A program made the translations under genes and the position numbers. Below, piece by piece: positions 11,598 through 18,833 of a DNA stretch of 23,815 nt. The DNA comes from Eggerthella sp. CAG:368 (GTDB taxonomy: Bacteria; Actinomycetota; Coriobacteriia; Coriobacteriales; Eggerthellaceae), in the NCBI GenBank assembly GCA_000434775.1, contig FR895492.1, forward strand, positions 178,005 to 201,819, in the 5' to 3' direction. How positions within the stretch are numbered: position 1 is the first letter of the stretch; the number at the start of each line of letters is the position of its first letter. Below the pieces are notes generated by a model. The model saw only the letters and a list, made by a program, of their open reading frames with translations. It was not told where the DNA came from and made no database searches.

Positions 11598-13012
11598 GTG
11601 AGAATCCTACGCTTTATCAGGTAAGCCCTGAAATGATGAACCTCAATAGCAGCGAGACCAATATCTTCAATAAGCTGCTAGCGGTTTGGCAAAAACACAT
11701 CAATGGAAATATTCGAAATCAAGCCTATTACGACGGTCTAATAAAGCCCATCTGGAAAGACAGCCCTCCAAAAGACCTTAAAGACTTAAATGTCGTTATT
11801 GGATGGGGTTCAAAAGCAGTGGACGCCTTAGTTAATCGTTCGGTTTTAGAAGGATTCAGGAGCGATTCTGACGCGCATAATGCGTTTATTGATGCAACTG
11901 GTCAAATCGACTTCAAAGACCTCTACAGACAGACCATAACAAGCGAGCTGATAGGCTCTTGTGCGGCCATCACGCTATCAAAAGGTCTTAAAGGTGAACC
12001 CGATATTATCGTCTCTTCTCATTCCGCGCTCGACTTTGCAGCAATTTGGGATTTTCGCAAAAAGCGAATCAAATACGGTCTTGTCGTGCTCGACGTTGAA
12101 GAAGACATAGACGGAAGAAGGGCTCCTTCATGGGTCACTATGTACACCGAAGAAGCAACCTATTCTTGCAGAAAGGTTAACGAAAAATGGATTGCTGAAA
12201 AGGCTGATAACTTCCTAGAGCGCCCCCTAATGGAGCCTTTGAGATATCATCCAACACTTAATCGCCCCTTTGGTGTAAGCCGTATTAACCGTACCGTCAG
12301 GTCGTTAATTGATAGAGCAATGGGTGTTGCTGCCCGAACTGAAATATCAGGCACGTTTTACACATGGCCACAGCGTTATATGCTTGGTGTTGACAAAAAG
12401 ACCGCTGAGAGCGCATCAAAGCGAAAGCTTGAAACATACGCAGATAAGATCATCTATGTTTCAACCAATAAAAACGGTGATGTACCCCAGTATGGGCAAC
12501 TCCCCCAAATGAGTATGCAACCACATAATGACCACCTGCAAACACTAGCAAAACAGTTCGCAGGAGAAGCAAGCTTACCGCTTAACTCTCTTGGTATCGT
12601 CTTTGACAATCCTTCATCGGCAGAAGCAATGTATGCAGCTCAAAACGACTTGATCATTGAAGCCGAAAGGGTTAACAGCGAAAGCACTACAGCACTTGTT
12701 AACATTGCGAAGATGGTCTTAGCTATTAAGCGAAATTCCCTCATGCGTGATTTGTCCGACCAAGATAAATCCGTAATGCCGAAGTTTGCAAACCCGATTC
12801 GCCCTTCAATGGCAGCACGAGCTGACTTCTCTATCAAGGTTGCATCAGCTGTTCCAGAGTATGCTCAAACAGAGCAATTCTGGGTTGATTTAGGTTATGA
12901 CCAACAGGCAATAGCAAGCATCCAACAGGATATTAGACGCGCTCAAGCCCAGAACGCTATAGCTCAACTGCTAGGTGGTGCTGATGAAAATAAGCAGCCA
13001 AACACTCAGTAA
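11594..13012 (+). CDS. Portal protein (SPP1 gp6-like)
   Basis: 472 residues; TTG 11594 overlaps the terL stop and follows GGGGAG at 11577-11582. The features fit an SPP1 gp6-like portal: an early YYDGLIKPIW, the wing segment with DAHNAFIDATGQIDF, the clip/stem region with NRPFGVSRINRTVRSLIDRA, and a C-terminal LPLNSLGIVFDNPSSAEAMYAAQNDLI segment common to this family. The dodecameric portal forms the DNA entry pore at one capsid vertex. The N-terminal half carries the capsid contacts and the C-terminal crown is Gln/Ala-rich. It overlaps the MuF gene by 29 bases. Confidence 0.9.
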   Translation: MSENPTLYQVSPEMMNLNSSETNIFNKLLAVWQKHINGNIRNQAYYDGLIKPIWKDSPPKDLKDLNVVIGWGSKAVDALVNRSVLEGFRSDSDAHNAFIDATGQIDFKDLYRQTITSELIGSCAAITLSKGLKGEPDIIVSSHSALDFAAIWDFRKKRIKYGLVVLDVEEDIDGRRAPSWVTMYTEEATYSCRKVNEKWIAEKADNFLERPLMEPLRYHPTLNRPFGVSRINRTVRSLIDRAMGVAARTEISGTFYTWPQRYMLGVDKKTAESASKRKLETYADKIIYVSTNKNGDVPQYGQLPQMSMQPHNDHLQTLAKQFAGEASLPLNSLGIVFDNPSSAEAMYAAQNDLIIEAERVNSESTTALVNIAKMVLAIKRNSLMRDLSDQDKSVMPKFANPIRPSMAARADFSIKVASAVPEYAQTEQFWVDLGYDQQAIASIQQDIRRAQAQNAIAQLLGGADENKQPNTQ

Positions 13013-14195
13013 TTACGGGTATGCAGTCGATACGATAGCCGCAAAAGCTAAAGATTACGTGATTTCAATAATCCGATACGGAATTGAGGTTGAAGGACTT
13101 TCTAGCGTTTCCGCTATTCGTGATTATGCAATTCTTGGACTAGAGCAAACATTGGGTGTTTTTGGAGACCAAGCGGCAGCATATTCAGCAAACGTCTATG
13201 ATGCCTTGATGTCAGAATATGCGCTCGATTTAGAGCCAGGCAAGTCTTACGGTATGGATTACAACAAAGAGCAACTAACAAGTTCTGTGAGATATCATGC
13301 CAAAAAGCTTGTTAATGGTGACTTAAACGGGTTTTTACAAAACGTTGGTCAAAAAGCCTTTGACCTTACCCGCAATACCGCAAATCAAACCATGATTAAA
13401 AACGCCAAGCGTGATTACAAGAAAGGCGTTAGATGGGCACGTGTTCCATCAGGGTTAGAAACGTGCGGGTTTTGCGTAATGCTTGCGAGCCGAGGTTTCG
13501 TGTATCACACAAAAGAGTCCGCTGGTTATAACGTTTTAGGATTAAATCGGTTTCATTCATTTTGTGATTGCCGAGTTTTTCCAGGAACAGAAGATACGGA
13601 AATTGAAGGTTATGACCCAGAACATTTGTACGATGTATATCTAAACGCTCGAAAAACCATCTACAATGACACACGTAGGAAATGGGAATCAGCCATTAGC
13701 TCAAATCAAACCATTGATTCGTTTAGCCAATGGCTAACCAAAGCGACGGTAAAAGAAATAGAAACGCGATCTCTACAGTGGGTTTATAAAAATGAGCCTG
13801 GAAAGATAACAAAAGATAAAGGAGCTAACCCACTTACAAAAGAAAGGAAGATTGCAAATACTCTTTCGAAAAATGGCTTTGATGTTCACTTCAAGAAAAC
13901 AATAGTTGATAAAAAGACAGCTGATTTGCTTATCAACTCAAACACATGGGAAATAAAACAGCCTGTGGGAGATAGAAAAAACAAAACAATAGGCAAAAAC
14001 ACCATCGACCACCAATTCGAAGAAGCTTCAAAGCAAAGCAGACGCCTTGTCTTGGATATGACAGTTGTAAACAGCTACAACTTAGGAGAGTCGCCGAAAA
14101 ACCAAGCAGTTGCATTGTTTTTTGGTAAATGGAGTAAAGCTTTTGATGAAATGCTACTGATCAGCGAAAGCTCAATAGAGAGATACAAAAAATAA
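12984..14195 (+). CDS. MuF minor head protein with C-terminal CdiA-like nuclease toxin domain
   Basis: 403 residues from ATG 12984 (AGGTGGTG upstream; GTG 12975 is an alternative). Residues 1-225 are a Phage_Mu_F-type minor head protein: a helical N-terminus, then RWARVPSGLETCGFC (C161, C164), and RFHSFCDCRVFP (H191, C194, C196), a metal site of this family. After a linker, residues 285-393 form a separate domain: ERKIANTLSKNGFDVHF, K311-T-A-D314, N-T-W-E323-I-K325, then TIDHQFEEASKQS and RLVLDM. D...E-x-K plus the Q-rich helix matches CdiA C-terminal (tRNase/DNase) polymorphic toxin domains. MuF toxins carried inside heads are a known temperate-phage class. I see no immunity gene directly downstream, which is unusual. 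Confidence 0.85.
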   Translation: MKISSQTLSNYGYAVDTIAAKAKDYVISIIRYGIEVEGLSSVSAIRDYAILGLEQTLGVFGDQAAAYSANVYDALMSEYALDLEPGKSYGMDYNKEQLTSSVRYHAKKLVNGDLNGFLQNVGQKAFDLTRNTANQTMIKNAKRDYKKGVRWARVPSGLETCGFCVMLASRGFVYHTKESAGYNVLGLNRFHSFCDCRVFPGTEDTEIEGYDPEHLYDVYLNARKTIYNDTRRKWESAISSNQTIDSFSQWLTKATVKEIETRSLQWVYKNEPGKITKDKGANPLTKERKIANTLSKNGFDVHFKKTIVDKKTADLLINSNTWEIKQPVGDRKNKTIGKNTIDHQFEEASKQSRRLVLDMTVVNSYNLGESPKNQAVALFFGKWSKAFDEMLLISESSIERYKK

Positions 14196-14196
14196 A

Positions 14197-14263
14197 GCGG
14201 TTAGTGCTGCTTGCATTACTTTCCCCCCCCGTATAGGTCGGCGGGCGCTTTATCACTAACCGC
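14197..14263 (+). ncRNA. Candidate structured RNA closed by a perfect 10-bp stem
   Basis: GCGGTTAGTG (14197-14206) and CACTAACCGC (14254-14263) are perfect inverse complements enclosing 47 bases. Inside are an eight-C run (14223-14230) and a possible inner hairpin CCCG/CGGG (14228-14231 and 14242-14245). AAGCG (14195-14199) can instead pair with CGCTT (14246-14250), allowing alternative folds. The element starts just past the MuF toxin stop and 30 bases before a terminator. No known RNA family is recognised. A DNA role is also possible. The fold is directly visible; function unknown. Confidence 0.45.
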
Positions 14264-14292
14264 ATTTCAATTATATAACCAATTCAGGAATC

Positions 14293-14316
14293 AAGCACCC
14301 GCATGGGTGCTTTTTT
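14293..14316 (+). terminator. Intrinsic terminator after the MuF gene
   Basis: AAGCACCC (14293-14300) and GGGTGCTT (14305-14312) form an eight-pair stem with a GCAT loop and a T tail. It follows the inverted-repeat element and precedes the scaffold gene. No convincing promoter is seen between it and the scaffold, so readthrough is presumably needed. Confidence 0.85.
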
Positions 14317-14340
14317 CGTATATACGCAATGCTCCGCACG

Positions 14341-14375
14341 GGGCGAAACTACGCCCGAAAAGGGCGAGAAGGAGG
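14341..14375 (+). promoter_or_regulatory. Mutually exclusive hairpins ahead of the scaffold gene
   Basis: GGGCG (14341-14345), CGCCC (14352-14356) and GGGCG (14362-14366) allow CGCCC to pair with either neighbour but not both. AAGGAGG (14369-14375) is the ribosome site for ATG 14382, immediately next to the second hairpin. The layout could tune scaffold translation; this is inference from symmetry. Confidence 0.4.
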
Positions 14376-14381
14376 CTGCAA

Positions 14382-14864
14382 ATGGCAGATGAAAACGGCG
14401 CAAATCCAGAGGTTGGCGAGAACAAAGGCGAGGTGCAAACCGAACCACAGGAACCTAAAACCGACTGGAAAGCAGAAGCACGCAAGTGGGAAGCACGCGC
14501 AAAAGCAAACAAAGAAAAGGCTGATGAGTTAGATGAGCTGAAAGAAGCACAGATGACTGAAACCGAAAAGCAGCAGAAAGAACTGGAAAAAGCGAGACAA
14601 GAAATCACGGCACTGAAACAAGAAAAAGAACGCAATAGCTGGATTAACGAAGTCTCAAAAGAAACAGGGCTTTCTGTCGCACAGCTAGGGGCTATTGCAG
14701 CCGAAAGCAAAGAAGAGCTCGCAGAAAGAGCGCAGCTTTTCATCGAAAAAAACAAGGATCCTGAAAAAGTCATTCCCGTTGTTTTAGGTGATGGCAAACA
14801 CGCACAGCACGAACCATCACAAACCGCTAATGACTGGCTCAGATCAACAATCCCTAATCACTAA
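14382..14864 (+). CDS. Capsid scaffolding protein
   Basis: 160 residues; ATG 14382 follows AAGGAGG with six bases between. The sequence is highly charged and helical: acidic N-terminus, then a coiled coil with KAEARKWEARAKANKEKADEL and ELEKARQEITALKQEKERN, then SKETGLSVAQLGAIAAESKEEL and the end ANDWLRSTIPNH. This composition and its place between portal/MuF and major capsid protein are standard for siphovirus scaffolds (DUF4355-like). It fills and shapes the prohead and is lost before packaging. The upstream in-frame open extension to 14211 runs through the terminator and is not coding. Confidence 0.88.
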   Translation: MADENGANPEVGENKGEVQTEPQEPKTDWKAEARKWEARAKANKEKADELDELKEAQMTETEKQQKELEKARQEITALKQEKERNSWINEVSKETGLSVAQLGAIAAESKEELAERAQLFIEKNKDPEKVIPVVLGDGKHAQHEPSQTANDWLRSTIPNH

Positions 14865-14890
14865 TCGCTCTCGAAAGAAAGAAGGTTTTT

Positions 14891-16003
14891 ATGCCAAATG
14901 TAAACGATGTACTTACCCGTACTGATATGGGTGATGGCGGAATTATCCCTATTCAGTACGCAACTGAAATCATTAAAAACGCGCCTAAAAGCTCCGTTTT
15001 ACTTACCCGTGGTCGTCATGTAACCATGACCTCAAAGCAGCGCAAGCAGCCTGTTTTGAACCTCTTCCCTGCTGCTTATTGGGTAGACGGTGACACTGGT
15101 CTTAAGCAGACTTCAAAAGCCCAGTGGAAGGGTTTGACCATGACCGCCGAAGAAATTGCAGTTATTATCCCTGTACCAGAAGCGATCATTGAAGATTCCG
15201 CTATTGATTTGTGGGCTGAAATCACCCCTGCTATTGCAGAAGCTTTTGGCAAGTTGATTGACGAAGCGGGTATCTTTGGAGTTGGTAAGCCTGATTCTTG
15301 GCCTGCTGCTATTGTTCCTGGCGCGATTGCCGCTAATAACGCAATTGAGTTGGGTACTGGCGTTGATTTGGCTGACGATATTGCCGCTATGGGCGAAACC
15401 TTGGCAGATCAAGGTTATGGAATGAATGGCTTTGCGTCTCAGCCTGGTCTTAATTGGAAATTGCGCCGCTTACGCTCTAAAGACAATGAACCAATTTATC
15501 AGCAAGTTCTCGCTGACACTGGTACTACTGGTCTTTATGGCTTACCACTCAATGAAGTTGAAAACGGCGCATGGGATAAGGCTAAAGCCATGATTCTTGG
15601 TGCTGACTGGAATAACTTCTTGGTTGGCATCCGCAAAGATATGACCTTCAAGTGGCTCGACCAGGCGGTTATTTCTGATGCAGATGGCAAAGTTATCTTG
15701 AATCTTGCACAGCAAGACTGCGTGGCCTTGCGTGTTGTATGCCGCGTTGGTTTTGCCATCGCTAACCCAATTAACCAGATTCAACCTGATGGAACCAAGC
15801 GTTTCCCTGCTGCTGTTATCACTCCTACTGGCGGTACCAATTATGCTGATGCTGACATCAACGGTGACAGCACCGTGACCGAAGCAGAACTTAACGCTAT
15901 GACTGTGGAGGGATTGAAAGCATATGCAGCTCAAAAGAATATCTCTCTTACTGGAAAGACCTCTAAGGCAGATATCGTAGCAGCAATCTTAGCGGGTCTT
16001 TAG
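14891..16003 (+). CDS. Major capsid protein (HK97 fold) with EF-hand/HeH-like tail
   Basis: 370 residues. Residues 1-310 follow the HK97-type capsid pattern: an N-arm with GGIIPIQYATEI, RGRHVTMTSKQRK, EAIIEDSAIDLWAEITPAIAE, and a C-terminal VVCRVGFAIANPIN P-domain ending. Beyond about residue 311 there is an extra part. YADADINGDSTVTEAEL contains a dockerin-like Ca loop with D322, N324, D326 and E333, and MTVEGLKAYAAQKNISLTG followed by KTSKADIVAAIL (337-367) resembles a HeH/LEM-type small helical domain. It forms the icosahedral shell; the tail may decorate or stabilise the outer surface. Preceded by GAAAGAAAGAAGG. Confidence 0.93.
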   Translation: MPNVNDVLTRTDMGDGGIIPIQYATEIIKNAPKSSVLLTRGRHVTMTSKQRKQPVLNLFPAAYWVDGDTGLKQTSKAQWKGLTMTAEEIAVIIPVPEAIIEDSAIDLWAEITPAIAEAFGKLIDEAGIFGVGKPDSWPAAIVPGAIAANNAIELGTGVDLADDIAAMGETLADQGYGMNGFASQPGLNWKLRRLRSKDNEPIYQQVLADTGTTGLYGLPLNEVENGAWDKAKAMILGADWNNFLVGIRKDMTFKWLDQAVISDADGKVILNLAQQDCVALRVVCRVGFAIANPINQIQPDGTKRFPAAVITPTGGTNYADADINGDSTVTEAELNAMTVEGLKAYAAQKNISLTGKTSKADIVAAILAGL

Positions 16004-16023
16004 GAATTAAAGGAGGGTAATTC

Positions 16024-16398
16024 GTGGAAGCAGTAGCGACACTTGAGGATTATGAAAAACGCTATGGTGCGGTATCTACCGATAAGAAAGAAGCCGTTGA
16101 AACGCGCCTTTTAGATGCTACGGGTTTGATTCTTTCTGAATTGCCCTCCTATCAAAAAGGCATAGACGAAATACTTGATGTAAACGTTGTTGCGGTTTGT
16201 TGCGAGGTTGTACACCGTGCAATGGTCGCACCTGATGCAATGGAAGGCATTAAGCAGGCTTCACAAACAGGCGGCTCTTATAACGCATCAGTTACGTTTT
16301 CTAATCCTGACAACGCACTTTATCTAACAAGTGCAAACAAAGACCGCCTAGGGTGTAATTGCTCTTACATTGGCGTGGGGGTGATGATAAGCGAATGA
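16024..16398 (+). CDS. Head-tail connector protein
   Basis: 124 residues; GTG start at 16024 with AAGGAGGG just upstream. The compact helical N-terminus (ATLEDYEKRYGAVSTDK, VETRLLDATGLILSELP) with a central VVAVCCEVVHRAMV helix and the later GGSYNASVTFSNPDNALYLT strand are typical of gp6/gp15-type adaptor proteins that bind the portal after packaging. Order (capsid, then this, then closure, gp10-like, tail completion) supports it. The stop overlaps the next start as ATGA. Confidence 0.82.
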   Translation: MEAVATLEDYEKRYGAVSTDKKEAVETRLLDATGLILSELPSYQKGIDEILDVNVVAVCCEVVHRAMVAPDAMEGIKQASQTGGSYNASVTFSNPDNALYLTSANKDRLGCNCSYIGVGVMISE

Positions 16399-16754
16399 TT
16401 GACTTATTAAATGCTATGGGGCTTTTCGAAGGCGAAGCCGTAGAAGTCTTGCGCCCAGTAGAAGGCGAACTTGATGATATGGGTGAACCCGCAATCATAT
16501 GGGAGAACGAAACGGTTGAAAATGTCCTGTGCGCTCCAAGTACAACAGAAGACTTAGAAGCAACACGACCCGATGGTGTCAAAGTGTCTGTAACGTTTCA
16601 TTTTCCAAAGACTTACAAAAAGTCTTTGCGCGGATGCAAGGTTCTATATAACCAAAACGAGTATCGAATAATCGGAAATCCTATTCCCTACATGGAACAA
16701 AACACCCCTGGACAATGGAATTATCCAGCATTAGCGGAGGTGGTATATGGTTGA
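16395..16754 (+). CDS. Head closure / head-tail joining protein
   Basis: 119 residues from ATG 16395, overlapping the previous TGA; a longer in-frame version from 16359 would overlap the connector and has no ribosome site. It is a beta-rich small protein with EAVEVLRPVEGELDDMGEPAI, VSVTFHFPKTYKKSLRGC and EYRIIGNPIPYMEQN. The LRGCKVLY...YRIIGNP pattern is the hallmark of stopper/closure proteins (SPP1 gp16-like, HK97 gp7-like). It seals the packaged head and links to the tail. Ends overlapping the next gene by 8 bases. Confidence 0.78.
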   Translation: MIDLLNAMGLFEGEAVEVLRPVEGELDDMGEPAIIWENETVENVLCAPSTTEDLEATRPDGVKVSVTFHFPKTYKKSLRGCKVLYNQNEYRIIGNPIPYMEQNTPGQWNYPALAEVVYG

Positions 16755-17046
16755 TTTCAAGATAGATCTCTCTGGCATTGAAGAAATCTGCAAAAGTGCA
16801 GGAATGAGATCAGCCTTGCAAGAACAAGCGGACAAAATATGCACCGCCGCATCAAGTGAAGCTGAAAGCCTAATCCCAGCATTACAAGAATACGCACACC
16901 AAGATTTGTCGAAGATGCAAAACGATAACTACTATTCAGGCGTTGACGAGCTTACTCATACCTGTGTTGGGGCGGTTTGGGCTGGAAATCCCGTTGGGCT
17001 AATGGCTCAAAACGTATACCGCACCCTAGAAAAGCAGGGGGTATAA
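16747..17046 (+). CDS. HK97 gp10-like neck protein
   Basis: 99 residues; ATG 16747 after AGCGGAGG. The sequence ALQEQADKICTAASSEAESLIP and an ending rich in small residues (VWAGNPVGLMAQNVYRTLEKQGV) resemble the short gp10-family neck/tail-joining proteins, which normally lie between the closure protein and the tail-completion gene as here. The motif content is weak, so assignment relies on synteny and size. Next gene begins at the base after the stop. Confidence 0.68.
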   Translation: MVDFKIDLSGIEEICKSAGMRSALQEQADKICTAASSEAESLIPALQEYAHQDLSKMQNDNYYSGVDELTHTCVGAVWAGNPVGLMAQNVYRTLEKQGV

Positions 17047-17403
17047 ATGGCACTAAATACACAAGGAGACATCAGAAAACGTCTCGCAGAGTATCTATCC
17101 CCTATTCCTGTAAAGGTAAACGTCCCATCAGATAGACCAGATACTTTCGTGGTAGTAACGCGCCTTGGCGGCAGACGTGAAAACAAGCTAGTGGATAACC
17201 CCACTATATCTATCTATTGCCATGCACCAACTGAACAGAAAGCATGGGAACTTGCTGATAAAGTTGCAGACTTTATAGATAGACTTCGCTTCGAAGACGG
17301 GTATGCAAGCATAACTCAAGAGGTTATGTACAGTGACGTAGACTTAACCACACGAACACCTCGCTGGTACATGCGCTATTCAATGCAAACATACGAGAAT
17401 TAA
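17047..17403 (+). CDS. Tail completion / tail terminator protein
   Basis: 118 residues starting directly after the previous stop. It shows IRKRLAEYLSPIPVKVNVPSD, VVVTRLGGRRENKLVDNPTI, a CHAPTEQKAWELADKVADFI helix and a final beta hairpin RWYMRYSMQTYEN. This alpha/beta order is that of the lambda gpU/HK97 gp10-type tail terminator fold (DUF3168-like). It caps the tail tube and docks to the head. It is the last gene before an intrinsic terminator and the major tail protein. Confidence 0.75.
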   Translation: MALNTQGDIRKRLAEYLSPIPVKVNVPSDRPDTFVVVTRLGGRRENKLVDNPTISIYCHAPTEQKAWELADKVADFIDRLRFEDGYASITQEVMYSDVDLTTRTPRWYMRYSMQTYEN

Positions 17404-17409
17404 ACAGAT

Positions 17410-17435
17410 AACGCCCTATAGGGGCGTTTTTTATT
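17410..17435 (+). terminator. Intrinsic terminator between neck genes and major tail gene
   Basis: AACGCCC (17410-17416) pairs with GGGCGTT (17422-17428), loop TATAG, then TTTT and an AT-rich tail. It precedes the major tail gene by 13 bases. No promoter is evident after it. Confidence 0.83.
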
Positions 17436-17448
17436 TTAGGAGGAAAAT

Positions 17449-18033
17449 ATGGCAGATTTGGAACCAATCGACAATAACCTGACTACTGTTGGGCAGCCCA
17501 CTTCAGGAGGTTGCGTTTATGTCGCTTTTAAAGCTAATCCAACACTCCCAAGCGATGCAACAACAAAGATGGACACTTTAGCGGACTTTGTTTCTTTAGG
17601 TGACATTTCCGAAAACGGCTTCACCGAGGCTAACGCCCGCTCTAAGAACAAACATAAGAACTGGAACGGTGACGTTGTTCGAACCTCAATTTCAGACGAA
17701 GAGAACACCTACAAGCTTGAATTTATTGAACCTAACCGCCCCTCTGTTGCAAAACTTCGCTATGGTTCTGGAAACGTTGAAGCTGGAACCGATGGCTCGG
17801 TATCTCACATTAAGGGCGTTTTGGGAACCGATGAACAAGTTGCTCTTGTAATTGACGAACTTGAATCTGGTGGCTTCTTGCGTCGTACCGTTATCCCTTG
17901 TGCAACCATTGATTCTTTCGACGATGTTGCTCACCAGAAAGGATCTTTGCTTGTGTACGGCATGACCTTTACCGCAGTTAAAGGCACAGGCAATATCTTC
18001 GATATTTATCGCGCAAAACCAGCAACAGCATAA
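17449..18033 (+). CDS. Major tail protein
   Basis: 194 residues; AGGAGG (17438-17443) is five bases before ATG 17449. GGCVYVAFKANPTLPSD and DFVSLGDISENGFTEANARSK are the N-terminal blocks of major tail tube proteins. The ISDEENTYKLEFIEPNRPSVAKLRYGSGN segment and the later SGGFLRRTVIPCATI strand complete the family pattern. Hexameric rings of it form the tail tube around the tape measure protein. Codon use looks typical of highly expressed genes (many CTT, GTT, GCT). Flanked on both sides by terminators, so its dose may be set separately. Confidence 0.9.
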   Translation: MADLEPIDNNLTTVGQPTSGGCVYVAFKANPTLPSDATTKMDTLADFVSLGDISENGFTEANARSKNKHKNWNGDVVRTSISDEENTYKLEFIEPNRPSVAKLRYGSGNVEAGTDGSVSHIKGVLGTDEQVALVIDELESGGFLRRTVIPCATIDSFDDVAHQKGSLLVYGMTFTAVKGTGNIFDIYRAKPATA

Positions 18034-18046
18034 ACCGACTTATTTT

Positions 18047-18075
18047 TGCGTCCCCTTCTTGGGGGCGCATTTTTT
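18047..18075 (+). terminator. Strong intrinsic terminator after the major tail gene
   Basis: TGCGTCCCC (18047-18055) pairs with GGGGGCGCA (18061-18069), nine pairs with one G-U, loop TTCTT, then a T run. AGGAGA for the next gene starts directly after, at 18078. Confidence 0.88.
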
Positions 18076-18087
18076 ATAGGAGAAAGA

Positions 18088-18477
18088 ATGAAAAAAGAAA
18101 ATCTCGAACGAATGAGTGAAGCCGAAATCATTCAATACGCAGAGGCTCTAGGTATTCCTAAAAAGGCAATTAAGGCAGCTAATAACAAGGCTGAATTTGT
18201 CTGGAATAGATGGAACCAAGAAGTGACCGTTTCCGCAGTTGGTCTTGACCTTAAAATCCCTGCAAAACTGCTACGAGACAAGGATTTAATCAATGCCCTT
18301 GCGAATCCAAACCTCACCGACAATCAAGCAGATGAAATTATTATGAGACTCCTTGGAGAAACCCAGTACAACGCTTTGATAGACGCTTGTACCGATAATG
18401 AAGGTGTCGTTGACGTAGTAGCTATGGGTGTTGCCTTTGGTCGCATTCTTTCTTCTCGTGAATTAAAAAACTTATAA
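18088..18477 (+). CDS. Tail assembly chaperone, short form (gpG-like)
   Basis: 129 residues from ATG 18088 (AGGAGA upstream; the in-frame extension to 18046 reads through the terminator). Acidic and helical, with NLERMSEAEIIQYAEALGIP, WNQEVTVSAVGLDLKIPAKLL and MGVAFGRILSSRELKNL at the end. This is the typical first frame of the lambda G/GT-type pair: the protein coats the tape measure during tail assembly and is not in the virion. It ends in a slippery heptamer (18465-18471) that lets some ribosomes enter the next frame. Confidence 0.82.
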   Translation: MKKENLERMSEAEIIQYAEALGIPKKAIKAANNKAEFVWNRWNQEVTVSAVGLDLKIPAKLLRDKDLINALANPNLTDNQADEIIMRLLGETQYNALIDACTDNEGVVDVVAMGVAFGRILSSRELKNL

Positions 18478-18830
18478 CGCTTGCGGACTTAGAAGATAAG
18501 TATTTGTGCTTTCTAAGACATGACTTTAGACGCTTTTATTCATGCTCATACGACCAAGTGCAAGACGAGGAAGCTATAGACCTTATCCGAACGCTTCCAG
18601 AAGGCTCTTTAACGGTGTCCGCCATTGACCCTGCAAGATCATGGGAGAAATGGCAGCACTCACTAGCCGATATACAAGATCAACTGTTTGCACTTTTTAC
18701 CAACGTCCCCAAGGGCGAAGAGCCACCGCGCGTCACGCGTCCTAGGGACTTAGTTGAGCGTAAGAAAGCCTTGGAATCAGCACAAGAAGCCCGTAAGCGA
18801 ATCAAAGATCAAGAATGGGAGGAGGTTTAG
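18088..18830 (+). CDS. Tail assembly chaperone fusion gpGT, made by -1 frameshift
   Basis: Ribosomes decode 18088-18471, slip back one base at A AAA AAC (18465-18471) and continue in the second frame from 18471 to the stop at 18828-18830, giving about 247 residues. The second frame is open from the slip: LITLADLEDKYLCFLRHDFR, then SCSYDQVQDEEAIDLIRTLPEG, ending RKRIKDQEWEEV. No start codon with a ribosome site is needed for it (a TTG at 18504 has none). It is the conserved tail-chaperone frameshift arrangement (Xu, Hendrix and Duda): the T extension binds the major tail protein, the G part the tape measure. Frame arithmetic, heptamer and synteny agree. Confidence 0.85.
18465..18471 (+). other. 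Slippery site A AAA AAC for -1 ribosomal frameshifting
   Basis: The zero-frame codons are TTA-AAA-AAC (18463-18471), so A AAA AAC is in the correct phase for a -1 slip. It precedes the gpG stop by three codons. No strong downstream stem-loop is obvious; a weak one cannot be excluded. Confidence 0.85.
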
Positions 18831-18833
18831 CCT

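Noticed and set aside
14211..14381. In-frame open extension of the scaffold gene from a TTG at 14211
   Set aside because: It runs through the inverted repeat and the terminator, has no ribosome site, and the AAGGAGG-ATG 14382 start is clear.
14291..14797. Minus-strand open frame of 168 codons opposite the scaffold gene
   Set aside because: Ser/Ala/Phe/Cys-rich antisense shadow of a Glu/Lys-rich coiled coil, with no family likeness.
15542..15934. Minus-strand 130-codon frame opposite the capsid gene
   Set aside because: Antisense to a strongly conserved major capsid frame; no ribosome site or recognisable domain.
18504..18830. Independent gene starting at TTG 18504
   Set aside because: No ribosome site, and the frame is open back to the slippery heptamer, so it is the T part of a frameshift product.
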